A stretch of 64,000 nt of DNA. It comes from Albidovulum litorale. Lineage in GTDB: Bacteria > Pseudomonadota > Alphaproteobacteria > Rhodobacterales > Rhodobacteraceae. Position 1 is the first letter of the stretch, and every line of letters starts with the position of its first letter. Under the pieces are notes generated by a model. The model was not told the DNA's origin and did not search any database. It saw nothing but the letters and a program-made list of their open reading frames with translations. Below, in pieces: positions 1 through 8,948 of this stretch. Location: positions 682,001-746,000 of the forward strand of contig NZ_JAOWKZ010000002.1 in NCBI RefSeq assembly GCF_025751495.1, read 5' to 3'. Both the position numbers and the translations under genes were made by a program.

Positions 1-2
1 CG

Positions 3-599
3 GGTCGGCGGGATAGCCCCGCCGCGCTTGAGGGCGCGCGACCGTCCTGTGCCTTGGTTGCGGAAACCATCAGCCGTCCGGTGCCGTCTCTGGAAATCGA
101 AACAGGTTCAGCGCCGCTGGCTGATGTGTCTGCAATCACCGCATCGCCCGACACCGGACAAACGCCGCGCGCAGAGCACCGGACGGCGTCCGTGACGCAG
201 ACACTGCCGCAGGGGTTGGGCCACCGTCTGGCCGAAACTGTCGCCACGTTTCCAGATAGGCCGGTGGAGGTGACGCTGTCGCCGGAGGAACTTGGTCGGG
301 TACGGATGTCGCTTGCCACCCATGACGGCGCACTGACCATGAACGTGGTCGCCGACCGGCCCGAAACGCTCGACCTTTTGCGTCGCAATATTGATCAGTT
401 GGCTCAGGACTTCCGCGACCTCGGCTTCCGCGACCTCAGCTTCAGCTTCGGCGACAGGTCCGCCGGGCAGTCGCCAGAACACTTGCCGGAGGATACCGCC
501 ACCGAAACCGAATCCGAGACCATTACACTCCATCAACCCGCCCGGCATCCGCATCTGACCGCGACGCTACCAGAGGGCGGACTGGATCTGAGACTCTAG
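3..599 (+). CDS. fliK: Flagellar hook-length control protein FliK, C-terminal part (5' end outside window)
   Basis: The reading frame is open to the left edge, so only the last ~199 codons are present. A TTG at 54 is possible but an unlikely start. The segment encoded at about 250-460 (VEVTLSPEELGRVRMSL, then a DLLRRNIDQL-type helix and repeated DLGFRDL) is the conserved Flg_hook domain of FliK, which measures hook length and triggers the export switch from hook to filament substrates. The tail is polar and low in complexity, as expected for an exported protein. flgD follows after 13 nt, the usual alphaproteobacterial pairing, so the two are probably cotranscribed. Assignment rests on the domain and the neighbour. 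Confidence 0.85.
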   Translation, partial: GRRDSPAALEGARPSCALVAETISRPVPSLEIETGSAPLADVSAITASPDTGQTPRAEHRTASVTQTLPQGLGHRLAETVATFPDRPVEVTLSPEELGRVRMSLATHDGALTMNVVADRPETLDLLRRNIDQLAQDFRDLGFRDLSFSFGDRSAGQSPEHLPEDTATETESETITLHQPARHPHLTATLPEGGLDLRL

Positions 600-612
600 A
601 AGGGAGAAAACC

Positions 613-1284
613 ATGGTTACCGTGACCGCTGCGGGCACAGCCCAGAACAGTCAAAGCCCCGCCAGATCCGCAGACGCGCGAGGCAGCATGATCAGCAGCG
701 ATTTCCAGACCTTCCTTCTGATGCTGACCACGCAAATCCAGAATCAGGACCCGCTTAACCCTATGGAAAGCACGGAATTCGCGCAGCAACTCGCGACCTT
801 TTCGGGCGTTGAGCAGCAAGTGAAGACGAATACTTTGTTGGAAACCCTCTCCGACAAACTCGGCCTTTCCGGCATTGCCCAGCTTGCCCCCTGGGTCGGG
901 ATGGAGGCGCGGGTGGATGCGCCGGTCATGTTCGACGGTGCGCCGCTAACGCTTTACCCAGTCCCCGATGCCTCTGCGGATCAGGCCGTGCTGGTCGTCA
1001 ACGACGCGAATGGCAGGGAAGTGATGCGGTCGCCTGCGGCGGTGTCTTCGGCACCCGTTGATTGGGCGGGAACGGATGCATCGGGTTCGCCGCTGCCATC
1101 CGGCGCATATTCCTTTACCCTTGAGAGTTATAGTGGCGGCGAATTGATCGGAACGACCGCGATTCAAACATATGGAAAGATAACCGAGGTGCGGAATGGA
1201 GTTTCCGGCCCCGAGGTCGTGCTGGAAGGCGGTTCGGTCATCACCACGTCAGACATCGCAGCTCTTCGTGCGGCATCGGGGTGA
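613..1284 (+). CDS. flgD: Flagellar hook capping protein FlgD
   Basis: 223 residues, the usual FlgD length. The N-terminal region (about residues 23-60) carries the signature with FLLMLTTQIQNQDPLNPM and FAQQLATFSGVEQQ. The C-terminal half contains the FlgD Ig-like/tudor region (VDWAGTDASGSPLPSGAYSF). FlgD is exported and forms the scaffold cap on which hook subunits polymerise; it is lost when the hook is finished. The ATG is preceded by AGAAGGGAG. It lies 13 nt after fliK and ends only 3 nt from the convergent ubiB stop, so the flagellar transcription unit probably ends here without an obvious intrinsic terminator. Confidence 0.93.
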   Translation: MVTVTAAGTAQNSQSPARSADARGSMISSDFQTFLLMLTTQIQNQDPLNPMESTEFAQQLATFSGVEQQVKTNTLLETLSDKLGLSGIAQLAPWVGMEARVDAPVMFDGAPLTLYPVPDASADQAVLVVNDANGREVMRSPAAVSSAPVDWAGTDASGSPLPSGAYSFTLESYSGGELIGTTAIQTYGKITEVRNGVSGPEVVLEGGSVITTSDIAALRAASG

Positions 1285-1287
1285 GGA

Positions 1288-2817
1288 TCAGAACCAGTAG
1301 ACTGCCGTCATGGCCAGTCCGGCAAGACCTGCACCAAGGCCGACGAGTGCGAGCGCCCGGAGCTTTGAGGGTTTTTCTGCGGGCTTTGCCTCTTCCGTCT
1401 GCCGGATCAGAAGCGCCTCGGCCAGTTGCGGCAGGCGGGGTCCAAACCGGCTGACAACCTGCGCCGTGCGGATCAGATCGCGGACAAGGGCCTTGGGGCC
1501 GATGTTTTCGCGGATGTAGCGCTCCACCACCGGCTTCGCGACCTGCCAGATATTGATGTTGGGGTTGAGCGAGCGGGCCACGCCCTCTACCACCACCATC
1601 GTGCGTTGCAACAGGATCAGCTCAGTCCGCGTCTGCATGCCAAACCGCTCGGTCACCTCGAACAGATAGGACAGCAGCCGCGCCATCGAGATGCGGGTTG
1701 CATCCATGCCGAATATCGGCTCGCCCACGGCACGCAAGGCGCGGGCAAACTCATCCACGTCACGATCGCGGGGCACATAGCCTGCCTCGAAATGCACCTC
1801 GGCCACACGCCGGTAATCGCGGCGGATGAAGCCGATCAGAATCTCGGCATAGACGCGGCGGGTGTACTCGTCGATATGGCCCATGATGCCGAAGTCATAG
1901 GCGACGATGTCCCCATTCGGCGCGACCTTCAGGTTGCCCTGATGCATATCGGCATGGAAATAGCCGTCCCGAAGCGCATGGCTGAGGAAAAGCTGCAGCA
2001 CGCGTTCGGAAAGAGCGACGGAATCGTGCCCGGCCGCCTGTATCGCCTTCACCTCTCCCAAAGGAATGCCCTCTGCCCAGCCCAGCGTCAGCACTTCGCG
2101 CGATGACAGGTTCCAATAGGGTTCCGGCACCTGAAACCCTTCGTCCTGTTCGGTGTTCGCCCGGAACTCGGATGCGGCCGCACTTTCCAGCCGGAGGTCC
2201 AACTCCCCCATCACCACGCCTTCGAAATGCTTGATGACATCGGTCGGGCGCAGGCGGCGCGTTCCGGGCAGAAGCGCCTCGATCAGACCGGCAGCAAAGT
2301 GGAACGCGTCGATATCGCGGCGGAACGCACGCTCGATTTCCGGGCGCAGCACCTTGACCGCCACATCCTCACCCGTGCCAGCAACGCGCGCGCGATGGAC
2401 CTGCGCAATGGAGGCAGCAGCGACGGGTTCTGAGAACTCGGAAAACAGGTCATCGACCGGCACGCCCAGTTCATGGCTGACGGTGGCCTTGGCGATTTCA
2501 GTCGGAAAGGGTGGCAGCTTGTCCTGAAGCACACGCAGCTGCTGGGCGAGTTCGTCGCCCACAACATCGGGCCGGGTCGAAAGCACCTGGCCGAACTTGA
2601 TATAGGCCGGGCCAAGCGCGGTCAGAGCACGCGTGACCGGCGGCTGCGACAGGTCGCCGCGATAGCCGAGCCATTTGAACGGCCAGCCGACGATCCGCGC
2701 CAGCGCCCTGAGGCGCGGCGGCGTGTCCAGCCCTTCCAGCGCGATCTTCATCGCGCCCGTGCGTTCAAAGGTCGCTCCGGTGCGGATCAGCCGCCAGATA
2801 TTGTGGGGACCGCGCAA
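1288..2817 (-). CDS. ubiB: Ubiquinone biosynthesis ATPase/kinase-like protein UbiB
   Basis: ADCK/ABC1 family protein needed for the aerobic ubiquinone hydroxylation steps; it has an atypical protein-kinase-like fold. Visible motifs: the KxGQ motif (AYIKFGQVLSTRP), the alanine-rich nucleotide loop (AAASIAQVHRA), the VAVKVL lysine, HADMHQGN and YDFGIMG. A C-terminal hydrophobic helix (GLGAGLAGLAMTAVYWF) is the membrane anchor. I chose the TTG at 2817 (509 aa, beginning MRGPHNIWRL), because GGAAG sits 8 nt upstream and the gene then begins directly after the ubiE stop. An ATG at 2850 would add 11 residues and overlap ubiE by 32 nt. Confidence 0.92.
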   Translation of the reverse strand: MRGPHNIWRLIRTGATFERTGAMKIALEGLDTPPRLRALARIVGWPFKWLGYRGDLSQPPVTRALTALGPAYIKFGQVLSTRPDVVGDELAQQLRVLQDKLPPFPTEIAKATVSHELGVPVDDLFSEFSEPVAAASIAQVHRARVAGTGEDVAVKVLRPEIERAFRRDIDAFHFAAGLIEALLPGTRRLRPTDVIKHFEGVVMGELDLRLESAAASEFRANTEQDEGFQVPEPYWNLSSREVLTLGWAEGIPLGEVKAIQAAGHDSVALSERVLQLFLSHALRDGYFHADMHQGNLKVAPNGDIVAYDFGIMGHIDEYTRRVYAEILIGFIRRDYRRVAEVHFEAGYVPRDRDVDEFARALRAVGEPIFGMDATRISMARLLSYLFEVTERFGMQTRTELILLQRTMVVVEGVARSLNPNINIWQVAKPVVERYIRENIGPKALVRDLIRTAQVVSRFGPRLPQLAEALLIRQTEEAKPAEKPSKLRALALVGLGAGLAGLAMTAVYWF

Positions 2818-2818
2818 C

Positions 2819-3571
2819 TCAGATCTTCCAACCGGAATGAAGGGCGGCAACGCCCATCGTCAGGTTGCGGTATTTCACCTGAGAGAAGCCCGCCTGACGG
2901 ATCATCGTCGCGAAGGCCTGCTGATCGGGGAACTTGCGGATCGATTCGACCAGATACTGATAGCTGTCGCGGTCCCCCGCCACGATCTGACCCATCACCG
3001 GGATCACGTTGAAGGAATACTTGTCATAGGCCCACTGCATCGCGGGATTGGGCAACTGGCTAAACTCCAGCACCATGAGCCGGCCGCCGGGTTTCAGCAC
3101 CCTGTAGGCTTCCGACAGGGCATCGCCGATGCGCGTCACGTTCCGGATGCCGAAGCTGATTGTATAGGTGTCGAATGTATTCGCCTCAAAAGGCAAAGCC
3201 ATCGCATCGCCGACGACCCAGTTCAGCCGGTCTGCCATATTCTCGGCCTCGGCCCGCTTCTGGCCTTCGACGAGCATGGATTCCGTCATATCCAGAACGG
3301 TGGCCGTGGCCTCCGGTGCGCGCTTCAGAAACCGGAACGCGATGTCCCCGGTTCCCCCCGCAACATCCAGTAGCCGCTGGCCCGGACGCGGCGCCAGCCA
3401 GTCCATCATCGCGTCCTTCCAGAGCCGGTGAATGCCGACCGACATCACGTCGTTCATGATGTCGTATTTGTTGGCCACACGGGTGAAGACACCATGGACC
3501 ATACCGGCCTTGTCGCCTTCCGGCACATCCTTGAACCCGAAATGGGTCGTGCGGGTATCGCTCGTCGTCAT
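2819..3571 (-). CDS. ubiE: Ubiquinone/menaquinone C-methyltransferase UbiE
   Basis: 250 residues, class I SAM-dependent methyltransferase that adds the C-methyl group of the benzoquinone ring in ubiquinone biosynthesis. The SAM-binding glycine motif is [13 protein letters not shown] (about residues 67-79). The family signatures FGVRNV-like (FGIRNVT) and the segment [15 protein letters not shown] are present. It is the first gene of a ubiE-ubiB operon on the minus strand and is divergent from mutM. The 83-nt spacer between the two start codons must hold both promoters. Confidence 0.95.
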   Translation of the reverse strand: MTTSDTRTTHFGFKDVPEGDKAGMVHGVFTRVANKYDIMNDVMSVGIHRLWKDAMMDWLAPRPGQRLLDVAGGTGDIAFRFLKRAPEATATVLDMTESMLVEGQKRAEAENMADRLNWVVGDAMALPFEANTFDTYTISFGIRNVTRIGDALSEAYRVLKPGGRLMVLEFSQLPNPAMQWAYDKYSFNVIPVMGQIVAGDRDSYQYLVESIRKFPDQQAFATMIRQAGFSQVKYRNLTMGVAALHSGWKI

Positions 3572-3654
3572 GGGCCTTGCCGTTTCTGTCCGTTCGCCCT
3601 TCTTATAGAAGCCTTGGCCGCAGAGACAATGCGGCGGAAAGGACTGTTGCCGGA

Positions 3655-4506
3655 ATGCCAGAGCTTCCCGAGGTTGAAACCGTCCGACGCGGCCTGCTGC
3701 CTGCGATGGAAGGGCGCGTGATCAACCGGGCGACCGTCAACCGTCAAGATCTGCGCTTTCCTTTTCCCGAACGCATGGCCGACCGCCTCACCGGCGCGCG
3801 GGTTCTGGGGCTTAGGCGGCGGTCAAAGTACATCCTTGCCGACCTATCGACCGGAGAAACCTTGCTCATCCATCTCGGCATGTCGGGGCGGATGTTGATT
3901 TCGGGCGTGACACTGGGCGAATTCCATTACGACCACCCCGCCCCGGCCAAACACGACCATGTCGTTCTGGACATGGAAGGCGGCGCGCGGATCACCTTCA
4001 ACGATGCCCGTCGCTTCGGGGCGATGGACATGATGGAAACGGCAGAGGCCGATACTCACTGGCTCCTCCGGGATATCGGGCCGGAACCACTCGGCAACGC
4101 GTTCAACGAGGATTACCTCACCCAGCGATTCCGCCGCCGGAAAACTCCGGTCAAATCCGCCCTGCTGGATCAGAAGATCGTCGCCGGGCTTGGCAACATC
4201 TATGTCTGCGAAGTGCTGCACCGCGCGGGAATCGACCCGCGCCGCACGGCCGGTGCAATCGCACAACGCCGCGTGGCCGGGCTCGTCCCGATCATCCGCG
4301 AGGTCTTGCAGGAAGCAATCGAGGCAGGCGGGTCAAGCCTTCGCGACTACCGTCAGGCGGACGGGGAGCTCGGCTACTTCCAGCACAATTTCCGGGTCTA
4401 TGACCGCGAAAACGCGCTTTGTCCGACCGAGGGCTGCGGCGGCAGGATCAGTCGTGTTGTACAATCCGGACGTGCCACCTTCTTCTGTGCGCGTTGCCAA
4501 AGATGA
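3655..4506 (+). CDS. mutM: Formamidopyrimidine-DNA glycosylase MutM (Fpg)
   Basis: 283 residues. Bifunctional glycosylase/AP lyase that removes 8-oxoguanine and Fapy lesions. The start at 3655 is fixed by chemistry: the mature protein must begin P-E-L-P-E-V-E-T with Pro2 as the Schiff-base nucleophile and Glu3 catalytic, and this is what follows the ATG. The [14 protein letters not shown] helix-two-turn-helix and the C-terminal Cys4 zinc finger (CPTEGCGG ... FFCARC) are intact. Upstream in-frame methionines would bury Pro2 and are rejected. Confidence 0.97.
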   Translation: MPELPEVETVRRGLLPAMEGRVINRATVNRQDLRFPFPERMADRLTGARVLGLRRRSKYILADLSTGETLLIHLGMSGRMLISGVTLGEFHYDHPAPAKHDHVVLDMEGGARITFNDARRFGAMDMMETAEADTHWLLRDIGPEPLGNAFNEDYLTQRFRRRKTPVKSALLDQKIVAGLGNIYVCEVLHRAGIDPRRTAGAIAQRRVAGLVPIIREVLQEAIEAGGSSLRDYRQADGELGYFQHNFRVYDRENALCPTEGCGGRISRVVQSGRATFFCARCQR

Positions 4507-4567
4507 CTTGATCCCGCCGTTCGGACTGATAGGACTCGTGCCCGCACCATCTGAAAGGCCCCACTCT

Positions 4568-5344
4568 ATGGCTTACGAGACCTTGATCGTCGAGATCGAA
4601 GACTACGTCGCCCTTATTCGTCTGAACCGGCCCGATGCGCTGAACGCATTGAATTCGGCACTTCTGGCTGAACTGGGCGAGGCCGTTGCGGCCGCTGATG
4701 CGAACGACAAGGTGCGTTGCATCGTCATTACCGGATCAGACAAGGCTTTTGCCGCGGGCGCCGACATCAAGGAGATGTCTGAAAAGAGCTTCGTCGACGC
4801 CTTCACCGACGACCTGTTCGGCACCAATACCGAAGACTTCCTTCGTTGCCGCAAGCCGATCATCGCCGCCGTGGCCGGATATGCGCTAGGTGGTGGCTGC
4901 GAACTGGCAATGATGTGCGACTTCATTATCGCGGCCGATACCGCGAAATTCGGCCAGCCAGAGATCAATCTTGGCGTGGTTGCAGGCATCGGCGGCACCC
5001 AGCGCCTGACGCGCTTTGTCGGCAAGTCAAAGTCAATGGACATGCATCTGACCGGTCGCTTCATGGACGCGGCCGAGGCGGAGCGTTCGGGCCTCGTCAG
5101 CCGGGTCGTGCCCGCCAACAAGCTGATCTCGGAAGCGATGGCCACGGCCCGCAAGATCACCGAGAAATCGGCCCTGACAGCCATGGCGGTAAAAGAGGCC
5201 GTCAACCGCAGCTATGAGACGACGCTGCGCGAAGGTGTTCTATTCGAACGCCGCCTCTTCCATGCGCTTTTCGCCACCGAGGATCAAAAGGAAGGCATGA
5301 GCGCTTTTCTTGAAAAGCGCCAACCGCAGTTCCGCGACCGCTGA
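4568..5344 (+). CDS. Enoyl-CoA hydratase (crotonase family)
   Basis: 258 residues, full crotonase length. It hydrates trans-2-enoyl-CoA in beta-oxidation. Motifs: the oxyanion-hole segments [11 protein letters not shown] and [24 protein letters not shown], and the two catalytic glutamates in ELAMMC and the following PEINLGV segment, as in short-chain enoyl-CoA hydratase. The ATG at 4568 gives the canonical N-terminus [22 protein letters not shown]. It lies between mutM and rpsT, the position seen in other Rhodobacteraceae near dnaA. Function as a general fatty-acid ECH is inferred from family and conserved position. Confidence 0.92.
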   Translation: MAYETLIVEIEDYVALIRLNRPDALNALNSALLAELGEAVAAADANDKVRCIVITGSDKAFAAGADIKEMSEKSFVDAFTDDLFGTNTEDFLRCRKPIIAAVAGYALGGGCELAMMCDFIIAADTAKFGQPEINLGVVAGIGGTQRLTRFVGKSKSMDMHLTGRFMDAAEAERSGLVSRVVPANKLISEAMATARKITEKSALTAMAVKEAVNRSYETTLREGVLFERRLFHALFATEDQKEGMSAFLEKRQPQFRDR

Positions 5345-5494
5345 AAACCTCTTTTCTTTGGTGACGTTTTCCCTTAAGGGGGCGCGGTCACATGCGCGTG
5401 GAGCCCGCTCAGGCTGGAATCGACCGGTTCACTGGGAACCCGGGTTTTGTCGCGCTTAGGTATCGAAACAAACCCGGAAGTTGGGAAACCACAT

Positions 5495-5761
5495 ATGGCA
5501 AATACGCCCCAGTCCAAGAAGCGCGCCCGCCAGGCCGAGCGTCGTCAAGATGTAAACAAAGCCCGCCGTTCGCGGATTCGGACCTTCCTGCGCAAGGTCG
5601 AAGAGGCGCTCGCCTCCGGCAATCAGGAATCGGCAGCAGCCGCTCTGCGCGAAGCTCAGCCGGAACTGGCCCGTGGCGTCACCAAAGGTGTCGTTCACAA
5701 GAACACTGCCGCGCGCAAGATGTCGCGCCTTGCAGCCCGCGTTAAGGCCCTCTCGGCCTGA
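5495..5761 (+). CDS. rpsT: 30S ribosomal protein S20
   Basis: 88 residues, typical S20. The start [17 protein letters not shown] and the helical core ending in [17 protein letters not shown] match the family. S20 is a primary 16S rRNA binding protein in the small subunit. ATG 5495 is preferred over an upstream in-frame ATG at 5447, because S20 begins MANT/MANS. An intrinsic terminator follows 22 nt after the stop, separating it from dnaA. Confidence 0.97.
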   Translation: MANTPQSKKRARQAERRQDVNKARRSRIRTFLRKVEEALASGNQESAAAALREAQPELARGVTKGVVHKNTAARKMSRLAARVKALSA

Positions 5762-5783
5762 TTTCACGCTAAGTCATTGAGTT

Positions 5784-5819
5784 AAGGGCGTAACCTTGCG
5801 TTGCGCCCTTTTCCTTTGT
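5784..5819 (+). terminator. Intrinsic terminator of rpsT
   Basis: A ten-base-pair stem, AAGGGCGTAA (5784-5793) with TTGCGCCCTT (5801-5810) including one G-T pair, with a 7-nt loop and followed by TTCCTTTGTT. It lies right after the rpsT stop and before the long dnaA leader. Confidence 0.8.
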
Positions 5820-6284
5820 TCGTTTGCGTAACGTCACCTGTGCCCGATTTGCACAGGCATCCGGATTCGGTCTGCCAAAGTTTGAGTCAAGCGAGAAGTT
5901 CTGTTGCGACCTCTGCGGCAGCCTTGCTAGCGTCCTTGTGCGATTCACGTCGTCTTGGGGGGACATGCGGTTACCACGGGGGTCGGGCAGGAGCTGCTTC
6001 CTGAACGGTTCTCCAATCGTGTTGGCAATGTCAGCGCGATGGTTCGTCTGAAGGTCGGCAAATTCTGCCGACTGTCAGGCAAGTTATTGAATTGTCTGGA
6101 GGTTTCAGACGGTTCACTTGCTGCCATGTCCAGAATACCCGCGCTTCCGGCGGAAGCGGTCAGAACCGGAATTCAAGTTCCGTGTTCTGGTCGTTTTTTG
6201 CGGATGCGGCGAATGAGAATCGTCGATCAAAAAAGCCGGCACGGCTGCAGTGCGGGACAGCGACGAAAGACTGGATAAACAGCG
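5820..6284 (+). promoter_or_regulatory. Long dnaA upstream region with GANTC cluster
   Basis: About 465 nt without a credible gene between the rpsT terminator and dnaA. By eye I found no match to the DnaA box TTATNCACA on either strand, so there is no sequence support for an origin here. Five GANTC sites (the CcrM methylation target of alphaproteobacteria) lie at 5864, 5884, 5942, 6217 and just inside dnaA at 6294, more than chance predicts for this base composition. A TTTTTTG / CAAAAAA inverted pair sits near 6195-6235. No promoter matched the consensus convincingly. Confidence 0.5.
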
Positions 6285-7649
6285 ATGACCGAAGAATCCT
6301 GGGGGCAGGTACGCGATGAACTTCTTAAATCAGTCGGAAAGAACAATTTTTCTACCTGGATCGAACCGCTCAAACTGGCGGAGCTGAAGGGCGGCATCGC
6401 CCGCGTAGAGGCCCCGACCAAATTCATGCGCGACTGGGTGTCACGCAACTTCGCCGAACAGATTCGTCAGCATCTGGAGAAAGCGGGCGAGGCGGTCGAG
6501 CGCGTCGAATTCCACGTCGCCAGCCAACGGACAGCCACTGCAAAACCGTCCGAGCCCCGCGCCAGGCGTACATCGCGCGGGCAATCCCGGAACAATGACG
6601 ATATCGACCTTCCCGGCGCCCCTCTGGACGCACGTTTCACATTCGACAGCTTTGTCGTCGGCAAGCCGAACGAATTGGCCCATGCCGCTGCGCGCCGCGT
6701 GGCCGAAGGCGGACCGGTCACGTTCAATCCCCTGTTTCTCTATGGTGGCGTCGGTCTCGGCAAGACGCACCTGATGCACGCCATTGCGCATGAACTTCAG
6801 GCCCGCCATCCCGACCTGCGCGTCCTCTACTTATCCGCTGAGCAATTCATGTACCGCTTCGTGCAGGCCCTGCGCGAAAAGCAGATCATGGACTTCAAGG
6901 AGATGTTCCGCTCTGTCGATGTGCTGATGGTGGATGACGTCCAGTTCATCGCGGGCAAGGAATCGACGCAGGAAGAGTTCTTCCACACGTTCAATGCGCT
7001 TGTGGATCAGAACAAGCAGATCGTCATCTCGGCCGACCGTGCGCCGGGTGAGATCAAGGATCTGGAAGAACGGATCAAGAGCCGCCTGCAATGTGGCCTT
7101 GTCGTCGATCTGCATCCGACCGATTACGAATTGCGCCTCGGTATTCTTCAGCAAAAGGTCGAATTCTATCGCGGCCAGTATCCGGGCCTGAAGCTCGCCA
7201 ATGGCGTGCTGGAATTCCTCGCCCACCGGATCAGCACCAATGTCCGCGTGCTGGAAGGCGCGTTGACCCGGCTCTTTGCCTTCGCTTCGCTCGTAGGCCG
7301 TGAAATCACGCTGGAACTTGCGCAGGACTGCCTCTCGGACATTCTGCGCGCCTCGGACCGCAAAGTCACGATCGAGGATATCCAGCGCAAGGTGGCAGAG
7401 CATTACAACATCCGCCTGTCCGACATGATCGGGCCAAAGCGGGTGCGCACCATCGCGCGGCCGCGTCAGGTGGCTATGTATCTGGCCAAGACGCTGACCA
7501 CCCGGTCGCTGCCGGATATCGGCCGCCGGTTCGGCGGGCGCGACCACACCACGATCATGCATGGCGTCCGCAAGGTGGAAGAGCTGAAAGCAACAGACAG
7601 CCAGCTGGCAGAAGATATCGACCTGTTGCGCCGCCTCCTCGACCGCTAG
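6285..7649 (+). CDS. dnaA: Chromosomal replication initiator DnaA
   Basis: 454 residues. Domain I (about 1-80) begins WGQVRDELLKSVGKNNFSTW; a short low-complexity domain II follows; the AAA+ domain III has Walker A GGVGLGKTH (about 154-162) and Walker B VLMVDDVQF. Domain IV carries the DnaA-box-binding signature (GGRDHTTIMHGVRKVEEL). All ATPase and DNA-binding elements look intact. It binds DnaA boxes as DnaA-ATP and opens the origin. dnaN follows after 116 nt. Confidence 0.98.
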   Translation: MTEESWGQVRDELLKSVGKNNFSTWIEPLKLAELKGGIARVEAPTKFMRDWVSRNFAEQIRQHLEKAGEAVERVEFHVASQRTATAKPSEPRARRTSRGQSRNNDDIDLPGAPLDARFTFDSFVVGKPNELAHAAARRVAEGGPVTFNPLFLYGGVGLGKTHLMHAIAHELQARHPDLRVLYLSAEQFMYRFVQALREKQIMDFKEMFRSVDVLMVDDVQFIAGKESTQEEFFHTFNALVDQNKQIVISADRAPGEIKDLEERIKSRLQCGLVVDLHPTDYELRLGILQQKVEFYRGQYPGLKLANGVLEFLAHRISTNVRVLEGALTRLFAFASLVGREITLELAQDCLSDILRASDRKVTIEDIQRKVAEHYNIRLSDMIGPKRVRTIARPRQVAMYLAKTLTTRSLPDIGRRFGGRDHTTIMHGVRKVEELKATDSQLAEDIDLLRRLLDR

Positions 7650-7674
7650 GTCAAGGCCGAAACCGGCCTTGACC
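7649..7674. repeat. Perfect 11-bp inverted repeat after dnaA stop
   Basis: GGTCAAGGCCG (7649-7659) and CGGCCTTGACC (7664-7674) form a perfect stem with a 4-nt loop, starting on the last base of the dnaA stop codon. No T-tract follows, so it is a weak candidate for intrinsic termination and more likely an mRNA 3'-end or processing hairpin. Confidence 0.7.
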
Positions 7675-7718
7675 CTCCGGTCATTCCATTGGACATTCCC
7701 GAAAATTCTTGAGCCTGC

Positions 7719-7741
7719 GGGGAAAGTTGCTAACTTTCCCC
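7719..7741. repeat. Perfect 10-bp inverted repeat upstream of dnaN
   Basis: GGGGAAAGTT (7719-7728) and AACTTTCCCC (7732-7741) are separated by 3 nt. The repeat ends 24 nt before the dnaN ATG. It could be a dimeric operator or a hairpin in the dnaN leader. Confidence 0.7.
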
Positions 7742-7765
7742 TCCCGGCGACTTCAGGGGGCAGAT

Positions 7766-8884
7766 ATGAAGATCAGCATCGAGCGCGCAACGCTTCTGAA
7801 AGCGGTGGGTCAGGCGCAATCGGTCGTGGAGCGGCGCAATACGATCCCGATCCTGGCCAATGTGCTGATCGAGGCCGAAGGCGACACGGTCAGCTTCCGC
7901 GCCACCGACCTCGATATCGAGGTGGTGGACAAGGCCGATGCCAAGGTCGACCGCGCGGGCGCGACGACCGTTTCTGCGGTGATGCTGCACGAGATCGTGC
8001 GCAAACTGCCCGACGGGGCGCTTGTTTCGCTGACCGATGACAGTGCTGCCGGGCGACTGACGGTGGAGGCGGGCCGCTCGACCTTCTCGCTCGCGACGCT
8101 GCCGAAGGAAGATTTCCCGGTCATGGCCTCGTCGGAATATACGGCGAATTTCTCGGCCCCCGCGCCGGTTCTGCGGCGCCTGTTCGACAAGTCGAAATTC
8201 GCGATCTCGACCGAAGAGACCCGCTATTACCTCAACGGCGTCTATATGCATGTCGCCGATGGCGAAAGCGGCAAGGCCTTGCGCTGTGTTGCGACCGACG
8301 GCCACCGTCTGGCCCGCATCGACGCCGCCCTGCCCGAGGGGGCCGCGAACATGCCCGGCGTGATCGTGCCGCGCAAAACGGTAGGCGAGTTGCGCAAGTT
8401 GCTCGACGATGATGAGGCGCAGATCGCGGTGTCGGTATCCGAAACCAAGGTACGTTTCGCCACGCCCCTCATCACGCTGACCTCAAAAGTTATCGACGGC
8501 ACCTTCCCGGACTATTCCCGCGTTATTCCCGCTGGCAACACCAAACGGCTGGAGGTCGATGCGGCAGAGTTCGCCAAGGCCGTTGACCGGGTCGCGACCG
8601 TTTCGTCGGAACGCTCGCGCGCGGTCAAACTGCAACTTGACGAGGATCGGCTGGTCCTGTCCGTGAACGCGCCCGATGCCGGGGCGGCCGAGGAAGAACT
8701 GGCGGTTGCCTATGGCGATGAGCGGCTGGAGATCGGCTTCAACGCCAAATACCTTCTGGAAATCGCCAGCCAGGTGGACCGCGAAAACGCGGTGTTCCTC
8801 TTCAACTCCTCGGGCGATCCGACACTGATGCGCGAAGGCAATGACACATCGGCCGTCTATGTCGTGATGCCGATGCGCGTCTGA
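7766..8884 (+). CDS. dnaN: DNA polymerase III sliding clamp, beta subunit
   Basis: 372 residues, full length, three repeated clamp domains. It begins MKISIERATLLKAVGQAQSV and ends in the family-typical VYVVMPMRV, where the C-terminal M-P-M-R-V/L residues shape the client-binding cleft. The ring dimer tethers Pol III and other polymerases to DNA. ATG 7766 has GGGGG about 7 nt upstream; an upstream ATG at 7709 lies inside the spacer and is rejected. Confidence 0.97.
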   Translation: MKISIERATLLKAVGQAQSVVERRNTIPILANVLIEAEGDTVSFRATDLDIEVVDKADAKVDRAGATTVSAVMLHEIVRKLPDGALVSLTDDSAAGRLTVEAGRSTFSLATLPKEDFPVMASSEYTANFSAPAPVLRRLFDKSKFAISTEETRYYLNGVYMHVADGESGKALRCVATDGHRLARIDAALPEGAANMPGVIVPRKTVGELRKLLDDDEAQIAVSVSETKVRFATPLITLTSKVIDGTFPDYSRVIPAGNTKRLEVDAAEFAKAVDRVATVSSERSRAVKLQLDEDRLVLSVNAPDAGAAEEELAVAYGDERLEIGFNAKYLLEIASQVDRENAVFLFNSSGDPTLMREGNDTSAVYVVMPMRV

Positions 8885-8931
8885 TCCGGCTTCGCCGGAG
8901 CCTCCGGCGGAGGTATCTAAGCCAAGATGAA
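8885..8931 (+). repeat. Possible Rhodobacteraceae intergenic REP-like element
   Basis: After dnaN there are two nested palindromes, TCCGGC/GCCGGA and CCTCCGGCGGAGG, followed by GGTATCTAAGCCAAGATGAA. From memory, GC-rich palindromes ending in a 'GGTATTT...AGATGAA' tail are widespread between genes in Rhodobacteraceae. This copy looks like a divergent member. The repeat nature cannot be shown from a single copy in this window. Confidence 0.4.
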
Positions 8932-8932
8932 A

Positions 8933-8948
8933 GGCACGGCCCCGTGCC
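8933..8948 (+). promoter_or_regulatory. Hairpin covering the recF start codon
   Basis: GGCACGG (8933-8939) can pair with CCGTGCC (8942-8948). The pairing includes the GTG start (8944) and the end of the AAAGG Shine-Dalgarno-like stretch (8930-8934). If formed in mRNA it would limit recF translation, fitting the low level expected of RecF. Confidence 0.4.

Noticed and set aside
3577-3654. Longer MutM start
   Set aside because: MutM requires Pro directly after the initiator Met, which only ATG 3655 provides.
5820-6284. Chromosomal origin upstream of dnaA
   Set aside because: I could find no DnaA boxes or AT-rich unwinding repeats; position alone is not enough.
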